Shown: piece after piece, positions 25,404-33,929 of the stretch
How positions within the stretch are numbered: position 1 is the first letter of the stretch
Layout: every line of letters begins with the position of its first letter
Origin: Candidatus Dormiibacter spiritus
GTDB lineage: Bacteria > Chloroflexota > Dormibacteria > Dormibacterales > Dormibacteraceae
Length of the DNA: 64,000 bases
Assembly (NCBI GenBank): GCA_003244185.1
Contig: QHBT01000064.1
Coordinates: forward strand, 1-64,000
Direction of reading: 5' to 3'
Notes under the pieces: model-generated
The model's input: the letters and a program-made list of their open reading frames with translations, nothing else
What the model was told of the DNA's origin: nothing
Databases searched by the model: none
Position numbers and translations under genes: made by a program

Positions 25404-25958
25404 ATGGTGATGCTGGAACGAGGCAGTTTACTGGTCGCCACGCCGGCCATCGCCGATCCCAACTTCGAGCGCACTGTGATCCTCCTGCTGGCCCACTCAG
25501 CCGAAGGCAGCCTGGGCGTGATCCTGAACCGGCCTTCCCAGCTCACCGTCCATGAGATGGCGCCCGCCTGGAGTACTGTCTCGAGCGAGCCGGCGGTTAT
25601 CTTCCTGGGCGGCCCGGTGTCTCCGGAGTCGGTCATCCATCTCGCTTTGGCCCGCGACGGCGAGGCGCCCGATGCGTGGCTGCCGTTGCTCGATCGGCTG
25701 GGTGTGGTGGACGCGAGCGCTGATCCCGAGCAGCTCCGCCGGCCTCTGAGCCAAGCGCGAATCTTTCTGGGCTACGCCGGCTGGAGCCCCGGGCAGTTGA
25801 AAGAGGAGATCGACAGCGACGGCTGGTACGTCCTGCCCGGCAGGCCGGCGGACGCCTTCTCCGGCCGGCCCGAGCTGCTCTGGAGCCGGGTCCTGCGCCG
25901 GCAGGGTGGCGAGCTGGCAATCGTCGCCACGTACCTCTCCGACATCGAGCTGAACTGA
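25404..25958 (+). CDS. YqgE/AlgH family protein
   Basis: 184 aa. Family features: LERGSLLVATPAIADPNFER at the N-terminus, VILLLAHSAEGSLGVILNRP, FLGGPVSPESVIHL and IFLGYAGWSPGQLKEEI. DUF179 proteins have been linked to alginate regulation in Pseudomonas, but the biochemical function is unknown. Length is normal. It directly follows the methyltransferase. Confidence 0.9.
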   Translation: MVMLERGSLLVATPAIADPNFERTVILLLAHSAEGSLGVILNRPSQLTVHEMAPAWSTVSSEPAVIFLGGPVSPESVIHLALARDGEAPDAWLPLLDRLGVVDASADPEQLRRPLSQARIFLGYAGWSPGQLKEEIDSDGWYVLPGRPADAFSGRPELLWSRVLRRQGGELAIVATYLSDIELN

Positions 25959-25974
25959 CAGAAACGAAGGAAGC

Positions 25975-26778
25975 TCAGACGCCCTGCCAGCGGGCCGGGC
26001 GCTTGGCGAAGAAGGCTTCCAGACCCTCCTTGAAGTCGGCGCTCAGATAGGCCTCCACCACCAGGTCCGAGCCGCCCTCGGCGGGCATGAGCTGGGCGGC
26101 GATGCGGCGCAGCGCCAGCTTGGTGGTTCGCATGGTGATGGGCGCGTGCCCAGCCAATGTGGCGGCGAGCTCCTCCGCCCGAGGCAGGAGGGCCGCCTCG
26201 TCAGCTGTCACCTCGCTCAAGAGGCCCGCCTGGAGGCATTGCTGAGCGTCGAGCAGCTGCGCGGTCAGCAGAAGGTGTTTGGTCCGGGCCACACCCAGGA
26301 TGGAGACGAGCCTGACGAAGTTGCCCATCGAGAGCGTGTTGCCGAGAGTGCGGGCAATGGGCACACCCAGTCGGGTGCTGGGAGAGCCGAGGCGGAGATC
26401 GCAGGCGAGCGCCAGGGCGGCGCCGCCACCAGTGCAGGCGCCCTGGATGGCGGCCACCGTGGGGATCGGGATCGACTCGACGGCTGTCAAGACTGACTCG
26501 ATACGTTCCTCGTAGGCGAGAGCGTCGGCAGCCGTCTTGAACTCGTGGAACTGGCTCATCTCCGTGCCCGCGGCAAACGCCTTGCCGCCCGCACCGCTCA
26601 GGACGAGCACCGTGAGCGAGCGGTCCTGGCCGGCCTCCTGGGCCACCTGCCGCAGCGCGTCGTACATGGCGAAAGTGATTGCGTTGCGGCGCTCCGGCCG
26701 GTTGAAGGTCAGCCAGCCGATCTCGCCCTGAGCGCCGCGCCGCTCGTAGAGCAAGTCACCGGCCGCCAGCTCAGTCAT
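25975..26778 (-). CDS. Enoyl-CoA hydratase/isomerase (crotonase family)
   Basis: 267 aa. The crotonase core shows NRPERRNAITFAMYDALR, GAGGKAFAAGTEMSQF (first oxyanion strand), AIQGACTGGGAALALACDLR (second oxyanion helix) and STRLGVPIARTLGN. The second catalytic Glu of hydratases (E in GxPE) is not obvious; the corresponding stretch reads LGNTLSMGNF. The reaction may therefore be isomerisation or lyase-type rather than hydration. It is convergent with AlgH and divergent from the MMPL gene. Confidence 0.8.
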   Translation of the reverse strand: MTELAAGDLLYERRGAQGEIGWLTFNRPERRNAITFAMYDALRQVAQEAGQDRSLTVLVLSGAGGKAFAAGTEMSQFHEFKTAADALAYEERIESVLTAVESIPIPTVAAIQGACTGGGAALALACDLRLGSPSTRLGVPIARTLGNTLSMGNFVRLVSILGVARTKHLLLTAQLLDAQQCLQAGLLSEVTADEAALLPRAEELAATLAGHAPITMRTTKLALRRIAAQLMPAEGGSDLVVEAYLSADFKEGLEAFFAKRPARWQGV

Positions 26779-26895
26779 GGCTTCAACCGTAGCAACCGGG
26801 GCAGGCGAGCCTCCTCAGCACTGCGCCCCACCAAGCCATGCTCCGCGCGAGGCAGCTGCCCGAGCCGCGTGGTCGTGATGCGCCACTAAGCGACG

Positions 26896-29037
26896 ATGGA
26901 AGGGATGGAGCCATCCCGCCGTCTCGCCGTGGCCTGGGGCGGCTTCGTCGCCCGCCACAAGTGGTACGTGCTGGCCGCTTGGCTGCTGCTGGTGTTGGGT
27001 TTGGCAGGCTTTGCCGCCTCGACGGCGCGCCAGCTCTCGCCGGCCGGGTTCGAGACCGACACCCAGGCCGCTCGGGCGGCGGATGTCCTGAAGGCCGAAT
27101 TCCCAGAGCGGCGGGCGCCGGCGCTGGCAGTGGTCTTCCAATCGGACTCGGCAGCTCTGGAAGACGCCGCTTATAGCTCCCAGCTGGCGGCTTGGCGCCT
27201 CGACCTGGAGCGTCTCGCCGGGGAGACTTCGGCTCCCCAGAGCCCGACAGTGGTGGTCGGGCCGATTCCGAGCCAGGACCGGCGGACGGCTGCCCTGCTG
27301 CTGGAATCGAATGAACAGCCCGCTTACTTCCTGGCTGCAGCTCGGGAAGCGAGCGGCATCCACCATGAAGGGCCGGCCCGGGTGTTCATCGGCGGTTTTG
27401 CCGCCGTTTACAACAACTTCGTCATGCACTCCGAGCAGGATCTGGCGCAGTCGGAACGCCTCTCCGCTCCGCTCGCCCTGCTCCTGCTGCTCTTGGTGTT
27501 CGGCGGGGTGGTCGCCGGCGCGCTGCCTGTGCTGACCGGGCTGGCCACCGTCACTGTGGCCCTGGCTCTGCTCGGCTTCGTAGCCCGGATTCACACGGTT
27601 TCGGTGTTCTCACTCAACGTCACCTCGGTGGTCGGCCTGGGGCTGGGCATCGACTACTCCCTGCTCGTCGTCAACCGCTTCCGCGAGCAGCTGCGGGCCG
27701 GCGCCGAACCCGAGGCGGCGGTCGCCAGGACGGTGGGCACAGCCGGTGTGGCCACTGTTGTATCGGGCGGAACGGTAGCGATCGGCTTTGGTGCCCTCAT
27801 GCTCTCGCACCTCAACGTGCTGTGGTCGATCGGCCTCGGCGGCTCGCTGGTGGCTCTCGTCTCGGTCCTGGCGTCGCTGACCTTGATCCCGGCTCTCCTG
27901 GCGGTGTTCGGCGCCCGGGTCGACTCCCTGGCGCTGCCCTTCACGCGCAACCGCAGTTTGGCCGGGTTCTGGCGCGGTCTGGCCGGCAGCGTCATGCGCC
28001 GGCCGCTGGTCTTCATAGTCATCACGTTGGGAGTGATCCTGCTGCTGGCGTCGCCCGCCCGCGCGCTCCGGCCCGGCGTGCTGGGCTCGGAGTCTCTGCC
28101 GCCTGACGACGGCGCTGTGCAGGCCCAGGCTCTCGGGGAGAACCGCTTGGGCTTCGCGCGGCAGCAGCCGGCCATTCTGGTCGCCCGCGGCGTGCGTGAT
28201 CTGAAGCAGGCGCGAGAACTCGAGGCAGACGTCCGCAGCGCCGCCGGCGCCCAGCCAGTGACCGGGCCTGGGGACGTACCGCCCCAACAGTTGGGCCTGT
28301 ACTTCAAACCTGGCTACGCGGTGTACGAGGTGAGCTCGCCGGGAGACGTCAACGACCCCAGCACGCACCTGTGGCTGGACAGGCTCCGAGGCGCCAGCTG
28401 GCCGCCCGGTGTGACAATGCTGATCGGCGGTGAGCCGGCGGCCTATCAGGACTTCCTGAACGTCCTGGCCGGCGATGTGCCGCTGGTGATCGGCGCGGTG
28501 CTGCTGCTCACCTTCCTATTGCTCGCGATCGCCTTCCGGTCGGTGGCGCTCCCGCTGAAAGCTGTGCTGATGAACCTGCTCTCGGTGGCCGCCGCGCTGG
28601 GCGTGCTGACCTGGGTCTTCCAGGAAGGGCATCTCGCGGCCCAGCTGCGCTTTCAGACCGCCGGCTTCACCGACGCCACGGTGCCTGTGATCATCTTCGC
28701 CGGGCTGTTCGGCCTCTCCATGGACTACGAGGTGTTCCTGCTCAGCCGAATTCGGGAGGAGTGGCTGAATGGCCGCTCGAACGCCGAGGCGGTGGCGGCC
28801 GGGATGGAGCGAACCGGCCAGGTGATCACCTCGGCGGCGTTGATCCTGGTTGCCGTAACGAGCACGCTGGCGCTGAGCCAGCTGTCTCTGAACAAGGGCT
28901 TCGGCCTGACGTTTGCGGTCGCCATCCTCCTTGACGCCACGCTGATCCGCCTGCTGCTTGTGCCGGCGATGATGAGGATCCTGGGGGACCTCAACTGGTG
29001 GCCCATGCGCCGACAGGCTCTGCGCCGAGCCACCTGA
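26896..29037 (+). CDS. MMPL-family (RND superfamily) transporter
   Basis: 713 aa with 11-12 membrane helices in two halves, each with a large extracellular loop. Half one begins HKWYVLAAWLLLVLGLAGFA, and the TM4-like GLGLGIDYSLLVVNRFREQL and the second-half FAGLFGLSMDYEVFLLSRIR contain the conserved D-Y pairs of the proton relay. The family exports lipids or small hydrophobic compounds in actinobacteria and relatives. No biosynthetic cluster is adjacent, so the cargo is unknown. Confidence 0.88.
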   Translation: MEGMEPSRRLAVAWGGFVARHKWYVLAAWLLLVLGLAGFAASTARQLSPAGFETDTQAARAADVLKAEFPERRAPALAVVFQSDSAALEDAAYSSQLAAWRLDLERLAGETSAPQSPTVVVGPIPSQDRRTAALLLESNEQPAYFLAAAREASGIHHEGPARVFIGGFAAVYNNFVMHSEQDLAQSERLSAPLALLLLLLVFGGVVAGALPVLTGLATVTVALALLGFVARIHTVSVFSLNVTSVVGLGLGIDYSLLVVNRFREQLRAGAEPEAAVARTVGTAGVATVVSGGTVAIGFGALMLSHLNVLWSIGLGGSLVALVSVLASLTLIPALLAVFGARVDSLALPFTRNRSLAGFWRGLAGSVMRRPLVFIVITLGVILLLASPARALRPGVLGSESLPPDDGAVQAQALGENRLGFARQQPAILVARGVRDLKQARELEADVRSAAGAQPVTGPGDVPPQQLGLYFKPGYAVYEVSSPGDVNDPSTHLWLDRLRGASWPPGVTMLIGGEPAAYQDFLNVLAGDVPLVIGAVLLLTFLLLAIAFRSVALPLKAVLMNLLSVAAALGVLTWVFQEGHLAAQLRFQTAGFTDATVPVIIFAGLFGLSMDYEVFLLSRIREEWLNGRSNAEAVAAGMERTGQVITSAALILVAVTSTLALSQLSLNKGFGLTFAVAILLDATLIRLLLVPAMMRILGDLNWWPMRRQALRRAT

Positions 29038-29085
29038 GAAGGCACACTTGAGCCGGTTGAGATTCCGGCAGCGAGAGTTGAAGGC

Positions 29086-30060
29086 TTGAGAAGCGAAATC
29101 CCCGCGCGGGTGAAGAGCCTGAGGGCAGTGGTGGTGCTCGGCAGCCTCAACACGGATTTCGTGCTCGGCGTGCCGCACCTGCCCCGGCCCGGGGAGACTG
29201 TGGCGGGCGGCTCGCTGGCCACTCACTCCGGCGGCAAGGGTGCCAACCAGGCAGTGGCAGCCGCGAAGCTGGGAGCCGCGGTGGCGATGGTCGGCCGGGT
29301 TGGCGACGACTCCTTCGGGTCCGGTCTCCGCGGCAGCTTGGCGGACGCGGGCGTCGACGTCGGCGGGGTGGAGGCCGACCCGGCGGCGGCCAGCGGGGCA
29401 GCGCTGATCCTGGTCGACCCCCAAGCTGAGAACGCAATAGCCATAGCGCCGGGCGCCAACGCGCAGGTCGGGCAGGCGGATGTTGACCGTGCGCTGAGCC
29501 TTCTCAGCGCCGGTGATCTGCTGGTCCTGCAGCTCGAGATACCCCTGGCAGCGGTCGAGCACGCAGCCCGCCAGGCACACGAGCGAGGAGCTCGCGTGCT
29601 GCTCAACGCGGCTCCGGCGGCCTCGCTCAGTGACGACCTGCTGCGCACTGTCGAGGTGCTGATCGTGAACGAGGATGAGGCTGGCTCGATCTCGGGCTTG
29701 GCGGGCGAGCAGGCCGGCCGCGAGCTCAGACGCCGGGGTGCCGGCGCCGTCATCACCACGCGGGGCAGCCAGGGCGTTGTAGTCGAAGACGAGCGCCGGA
29801 TCGAGCTGCGGGCGCATAAGGTCACAGCTGTCGACACCACTGCCGCTGGCGACGCCTTCGTCGGCGGCCTGGCCGCCGCCCTCGCTGCCGGGGCCGATCT
29901 GGCCACCGCTGCGCGACTGGGGAGCGCGGTGGCGGCCGTGGCAGTCACGCGGCCGGGCGCTCAGTCATCCCTGCCCGATCGGGAAGAGCTGCTCAGGGTC
30001 ACTGGGCTGGACTGGGAAGCGGCCCTGGCCCAAGCCTTCACAGCAGCGCACAGCAGGTAA
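29086..30060 (+). CDS. rbsK: Ribokinase
   Basis: 324 aa frame from the TTG at 29086; the real start may be the GTG near 29110. Ribokinase motifs: VVLGSLNTDFVLGVPHLPRP, ATHSGGKGANQAVAAAKLGA, NAAPA in the lid region, VNEDEAGSISG, VVITTRGSQG-type strand and TAVDTTAAGDAFVGGLAAAL with the catalytic Asp. It phosphorylates ribose to ribose 5-phosphate. The nucleoside hydrolase 104 bases downstream would release the ribose, so the pair forms a ribonucleoside salvage unit. Confidence 0.85.
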   Translation: MRSEIPARVKSLRAVVVLGSLNTDFVLGVPHLPRPGETVAGGSLATHSGGKGANQAVAAAKLGAAVAMVGRVGDDSFGSGLRGSLADAGVDVGGVEADPAAASGAALILVDPQAENAIAIAPGANAQVGQADVDRALSLLSAGDLLVLQLEIPLAAVEHAARQAHERGARVLLNAAPAASLSDDLLRTVEVLIVNEDEAGSISGLAGEQAGRELRRRGAGAVITTRGSQGVVVEDERRIELRAHKVTAVDTTAAGDAFVGGLAAALAAGADLATAARLGSAVAAVAVTRPGAQSSLPDREELLRVTGLDWEAALAQAFTAAHSR

Positions 30061-30163
30061 GGAGGTACGCGCTCGTCTACCTCGTCATCACGTGCGCCGA
30101 TGCTGCGGTGGACCATGCTCAATCGACGCTCCCTCGGCCGAGCCACCCTGGAGGTTCCTTTAG

Positions 30164-31096
30164 TTGCCTGACAAGCTGCCGGTCCTGCTCGACTGCGACA
30201 CAGGCATCGACGATGCCCTGGCCATTCTGTACCTCGTGAACAGCGGCCTCTGCGATCTTGTCGCCGTGGGCAGCGTGCACGGCAACGTCACAGCGCTCAC
30301 GGGTGCTCGGAACACGATCCGGGTCCTGGATGTGGCGGGGCTCTCGGGCATCCCGGTGGTCGTGGGGGCGGACCGGCCCCTGGCGCAGCCTGTCGACATC
30401 TCGGCCCACATCCACGGGGCAGACGGCCTGGGTAACACCAACCAACCGGCCCCCAGCGCCGACCCGGCTCAGGGAGAGGCGGCGCAGCAGATCATCCGCC
30501 TGGCGCGTGAGCGACCGGGTGAGCTGACCCTGCTGGCCATCGGGCCGCTGACCAACCTCGGTCTCGCGCTGCTGCTGGACCCCGACCTGGCCAAGCTGAT
30601 ACCCCACGTAGTGGTCATGGGCGGAGCGGCCATCGCACCCGGCAATGTGACAACCCACGCTGAGGCGAATATCTGGCACGATCCGGAGGCGGCCAACCTT
30701 GTCTTCACAGCCGGGTGGCCGGTGACCATGGTGGGGCTCGACGTGACCATGAAGACGCTGCTTAGTGAGGCCGATCAGAAGCGCATCGAAGACTCCCAGC
30801 GCGACACTGCCCGTTTCTCCTGGGACATCCTTCAGTTCTATCTCGACCGCTACCAGGAGTTCATGGGTTTCCGCACCTGCGCCTTGCATGATCCGCTGGC
30901 CGCCGGCATAGCGCTTGAGCGTTCCTTCGCCACCTACCGGAAGGCGGAGCTTCGGGTGGAGCTGCGGGGTGAGCACACGCGGGGCATGACTGTGGCCGAC
31001 CTGCGCCCGGGCCGTCAGGCAGAGAGCCCTGTCGAACTCGCTCTCCAAGTCGACGCGGAAGCCTTTCGAGAGAAGTTCCTGGACACGATCTGCTGA
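30164..31096 (+). CDS. Inosine-uridine-preferring nucleoside hydrolase
   Basis: 310 aa from the TTG at 30164, preceded by a GGAGG nine bases upstream. The calcium-binding N-terminal motif LLDCDTGIDDALAI (DxDxxxDD), GADRPLA, HGADGLGN, LLAIGPLTNL and VVMGGA are diagnostic of IU-nucleoside hydrolases. It hydrolyses purine or pyrimidine ribonucleosides to base plus ribose. It is co-directional with ribokinase, consistent with nucleoside scavenging. Confidence 0.9.
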   Translation: MPDKLPVLLDCDTGIDDALAILYLVNSGLCDLVAVGSVHGNVTALTGARNTIRVLDVAGLSGIPVVVGADRPLAQPVDISAHIHGADGLGNTNQPAPSADPAQGEAAQQIIRLARERPGELTLLAIGPLTNLGLALLLDPDLAKLIPHVVVMGGAAIAPGNVTTHAEANIWHDPEAANLVFTAGWPVTMVGLDVTMKTLLSEADQKRIEDSQRDTARFSWDILQFYLDRYQEFMGFRTCALHDPLAAGIALERSFATYRKAELRVELRGEHTRGMTVADLRPGRQAESPVELALQVDAEAFREKFLDTIC

Positions 31097-31195
31097 GGGA
31101 GCCAGTCCTTCGGCGGCGGAGGTAGCTCATGGGCAGCCGGTTTCTCTGCAGCTGGGACGTTGTCATGGAGGGCTCCCGCTGGCTAAGCTCTGGCC

Positions 31196-31552
31196 ATGGC
31201 ATCCGAAGCCGAGTTGAAGCAGCTTCTGACCCGCCTGCGGCGCGATGCTAGGGAGGCGGAGCGGTTCAGGGCTGAGCTGGCACGCTCACGCGAGCACTTG
31301 GCGGCAGCGGAAGCTGAGCTGCTGCAGCTCAAGGCGGCCGAGGCTCAAGTCCGAAGGAGCGCCGGTGACCTGCGCCGCGGCTTGGAGGAGGTGCTCCAAG
31401 TCGAGCACGGGAAGCGGCAGGACCGGCGGCTCGGCCGCGCCCAGCGCCTCGCCGGCCGGGCCCTGGCCCGAGCCGACAAGCCGGCGGCCGGCAGCCGCAG
31501 AGGCCAACGTGGGAGCCCCGACGGGGGTCGCTCCCAGCTGAAGACAGGCTGA
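31196..31552 (+). CDS. Small coiled-coil protein of unknown function
   Basis: 118 aa. Residues 5-75 form an almost continuous heptad coiled coil rich in Ala/Glu/Arg/Leu (LLTRLRRDAREAERFRAELA). The last 40 residues are basic and disordered. No signal peptide, no catalytic motif. It precedes the sortase gene by 34 bases on the same strand. I do not recognise a family. Codon use fits the neighbours. Confidence 0.5.
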   Translation: MASEAELKQLLTRLRRDAREAERFRAELARSREHLAAAEAELLQLKAAEAQVRRSAGDLRRGLEEVLQVEHGKRQDRRLGRAQRLAGRALARADKPAAGSRRGQRGSPDGGRSQLKTG

Positions 31553-31586
31553 GCAGCCAACGTCGCCTGTACCATCGCCGCGGCCC

Positions 31587-32231
31587 ATGAACAGCACAAC
31601 AGTCCTGCCCACGCGCGGGGGCCGACGCCAGCGCCGGTTGGGAGCGCGACGCCTCTTGGGGCTGGCGCTGTTGCTGGTCGGGCTGATCTTGCTCGGGCTG
31701 GCTGGCGGTGAATATCTGCAGGCCGCCAACGAACAGAGGCAGCTCGACACCCGCTGGAGCCAGATTCATGACACGGGCGTCACGCCGCCTCTCCCAGCCG
31801 GGCAGGTGCCGCCCGCCAATGATCGGGCGCAAGATGGCATCGCCTTTGCCATCCGGGTGCCGAAGTTCGATTATCGAGCGGCCATAGCGGAGGGTGTCAG
31901 TCTCAAGGTGCTGGCGGCCGGCCCGGGTCATTATCCGAGCACCCCCTGGCCGGGGCAGCACGGGAATGTAGGGGTCGCCGCTCACAACGTTTACTGGATC
32001 AAGTTTGGGGACCTGCAGCCTGGCGACGAGGTCATCCTGGAGACGCGCTGGGGGGACTACCACTACAGAGTCACAGAGCGCCAGATCGTGCAGCCCAACG
32101 ACACCCGACCGCTGGCCCAGACGGGGCCGGACCGCACCACTCTGACCACCTGTTGGCCGCTCTGGGCCGGCAGCTTGGCGCAGCAGCGCTTGGCGATCAC
32201 CGCCGTGCAGACGGAGGCGCCACAGCGTTAG
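31587..32231 (+). CDS. Sortase, class D/E-like transpeptidase
   Basis: 214 aa. A basic N-terminus and one membrane helix (residues about 22-41) are followed by the sortase beta-barrel. Catalytic residues are visible: H133 in VGVAAHN, C189 in the TLTTC motif and R201 in QQRL. FAIRVPKFDYRAAI is the typical first strand. The enzyme would cleave LPxTG-like signals on exported proteins. Two candidate substrates in this window carry LPPTGH (1-540) and LPGTGH (9159-10370). It is encoded 7 bases before a papain-like protein gene. Confidence 0.9.
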   Translation: MNSTTVLPTRGGRRQRRLGARRLLGLALLLVGLILLGLAGGEYLQAANEQRQLDTRWSQIHDTGVTPPLPAGQVPPANDRAQDGIAFAIRVPKFDYRAAIAEGVSLKVLAAGPGHYPSTPWPGQHGNVGVAAHNVYWIKFGDLQPGDEVILETRWGDYHYRVTERQIVQPNDTRPLAQTGPDRTTLTTCWPLWAGSLAQQRLAITAVQTEAPQR

Positions 32232-32238
32232 AGCCGGC

Positions 32239-32784
32239 ATGCTGGACGATCCGGAATCTGTCTGGGTGGCGAACCGGGGCGGCGCCTGCACGGCGGCATC
32301 GGTGCTGGCGGCGCTGCGCTTACTGGGACTGAAATCCCCACTTGAGCTGGGCGAGGTCACGCTCGCTCTCGGCGCTCGTCAGCCCTTCGGCCCTCCTGTT
32401 CTTCTTGACTACTTCGGCTTGCCCGGGCGCAGAGCGCGCCTGGATCGCCGGATCGAGGCCTTGGCCGGTGAGCAAGGCCTTGCGGTCAGGGCCCTGACCC
32501 GGCCTACCCTCCCGGGGCTGCCGGTGCGGCCGGCGAAGGACGAGCTGCTGGTGGCCAACCTAGCCTGGGGCCAGGAGAGGCCAGGGGTGTATGGCTCCTG
32601 GGGCTGGAACATTCTGCGACCGCACACATACTCGACCGGCGGCCACAGCGTGCTGCTCACGGCTGTGGAGGGGCGCCAGTGGCTCGTTTTAGATCCCAAC
32701 CATGCCGGCCTTCAGCGCTGGCCCCGGCCGGGCGTCGCCGTAACCCTGACCAGGATTCACAGGGCTGCGAGATCGAGCCGCTAA
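32239..32784 (+). CDS. Papain-like/C39-like cysteine peptidase homologue
   Basis: 181 aa. The N-terminal RGGACTAASVLAALRLLG puts a Cys (C17) at the start of a helix. STGGHSVLLTAVEG puts a His (H136) in a strand, and WLVLDPNHAG supplies an Asp/Asn three strands on. This Cys-His-Asp/Asn order with GGH and DPN is the C39/papain-like pattern. No signal peptide or membrane helix. It is translated just behind sortase, suggesting a linked role in processing surface proteins (inference). The stop TAA is the left border of repeat B1. Confidence 0.6.
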   Translation: MLDDPESVWVANRGGACTAASVLAALRLLGLKSPLELGEVTLALGARQPFGPPVLLDYFGLPGRRARLDRRIEALAGEQGLAVRALTRPTLPGLPVRPAKDELLVANLAWGQERPGVYGSWGWNILRPHTYSTGGHSVLLTAVEGRQWLVLDPNHAGLQRWPRPGVAVTLTRIHRAARSSR

Positions 32785-33099
32785 GCCCGCCGGGTCCCCG
32801 AGTAGCTAAGACGCTCTTGTTTGAGGTCGTCCTCCCCCCGCCCCGGGGGGAGGCAGCTGGGGGGCTTTGGATTGCAGGCTGGACCAGAGCCGCCATGTCG
32901 GTCCTGGGCTCTCGCCGCATCTCCTGGGCGCCCGAGAGGGGTTTGACGGACGGTGGACGCAAAGGTCTCACCGCAGGGCGGCGGGGGCAAGGCGGGCCGC
33001 TGACGCCCCCTCCGAGCCTTCCCCCGCGCCGCGGGGGGAGGACGCAAAAATGCCTGCTCGGCTTCTCAAGATCTCGGGACCGGGCGGCTTAGCCCGCCG
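32784..33099. repeat. Dispersed palindromic repeat, family B, copy 1
   Basis: About 300 bp flanked by a 9-bp direct repeat AGCCCGCCG (32784-32792, 33091-33099). The ends are inverted repeats GGTCCCCGAG / CTCGGGACC. Inside are two terminator-like G/C hairpins. The right one contains GGGGGGAGG followed 8 bases later by ATG (33050), opening an 18-codon frame MPARLLKISG... that ends at 33106. About 85-90% identical by eye to copy 2 at 38596-38917. It starts at the last base of the upstream stop codon and supplies the TGA stop of the convergent methyltransferase. Confidence 0.85.
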
Positions 33100-33869
33100 T
33101 CCTTGACGGCGTGGCCGATGTACAGGATCGAGGTGTCGCGGCTCAGCTTCATGACTGCGCGCTCGCCCAGCTCCACCGCGGTCAACCGGCCTCGCTTCTG
33201 TTGGCGCAGGAAGCGCAGGAGGGCCAACGGGCCGGCGGCGGGTTGGAGGCCCGTGTAGCCAAGGCTGCGCAGGCCGTGACGCCCCAGACTGCTGACGAGC
33301 TCCGAGGGCCTGATGAACTGGTGCCAGTCATGGAGATCCTGGGGCATGATGGTCGTCCACGACCACTCCTGCAAAAGCTTGACCAGAACCAGGCGGCTCC
33401 GAAGGGTGCGGTTGATGGTGTCGTAGAGGTACAGGCCGCCTGGCTTGAGGGCACGACTGGTCTCTGAGATGACCTTCTCCAAGTCGTCCACGTGCTCCAA
33501 TACGTCGCAGCAGCAAACGATGTCGAAGGACGCGTCGGGGAGCGGCAGTGCCTCTCCGCTGCCCGCCAGATACTCGATCTCCAACCCTCCACTCACCGCG
33601 TGATCTCGTGCCACCGCCAGCGATGCCTCCGCAGGGTCGATGCCGGTCACGCGGCCGCCGAGCCGCCCGAGCTCCTCTGCCAGCAGGCCGCCGCCACACC
33701 CTAGGTCAAGCACCGTCTTGCCCCTGAGATCGATGCCCAGAGACGCGGAGACACGCCCCAAATACTCCAGCCGGCCGGGATTGAGTGCTGTGCGGATCGC
33801 CGCGAGCGGACTGTCGTCGCCCCACCAGAGGTCGCCAGGCCGGTCGTAGATGCTGTTATCGACTGGCAT
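33066..33869 (-). CDS. UbiG-like SAM-dependent methyltransferase
   Basis: 267 aa. VLDLGCGGGLLAEELGRLGG (motif I), VTGIDPAEASL, FDIVCCCDVLEHVDDLEKVI and LKPGGLYLYDTINRT match 3-demethylubiquinol/2-polyprenylphenol O-methyltransferases of the UbiG type. Other class I substrates cannot be excluded, and no quinone biosynthesis gene is nearby. The last 14 codons (after AVKDGG) and the stop are encoded by repeat B1, so the original C-terminus has been replaced by the insertion. Confidence 0.8.
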   Translation of the reverse strand: MPVDNSIYDRPGDLWWGDDSPLAAIRTALNPGRLEYLGRVSASLGIDLRGKTVLDLGCGGGLLAEELGRLGGRVTGIDPAEASLAVARDHAVSGGLEIEYLAGSGEALPLPDASFDIVCCCDVLEHVDDLEKVISETSRALKPGGLYLYDTINRTLRSRLVLVKLLQEWSWTTIMPQDLHDWHQFIRPSELVSSLGRHGLRSLGYTGLQPAAGPLALLRFLRQQKRGRLTAVELGERAVMKLSRDTSILYIGHAVKDGGLSRPVPRS

Positions 33870-33929
33870 TTGGTCTACTTTCCGGCTGACGATTCTCGGC
33901 CGAGGTCGAGCGCAGCTAACGCAGGCTCA

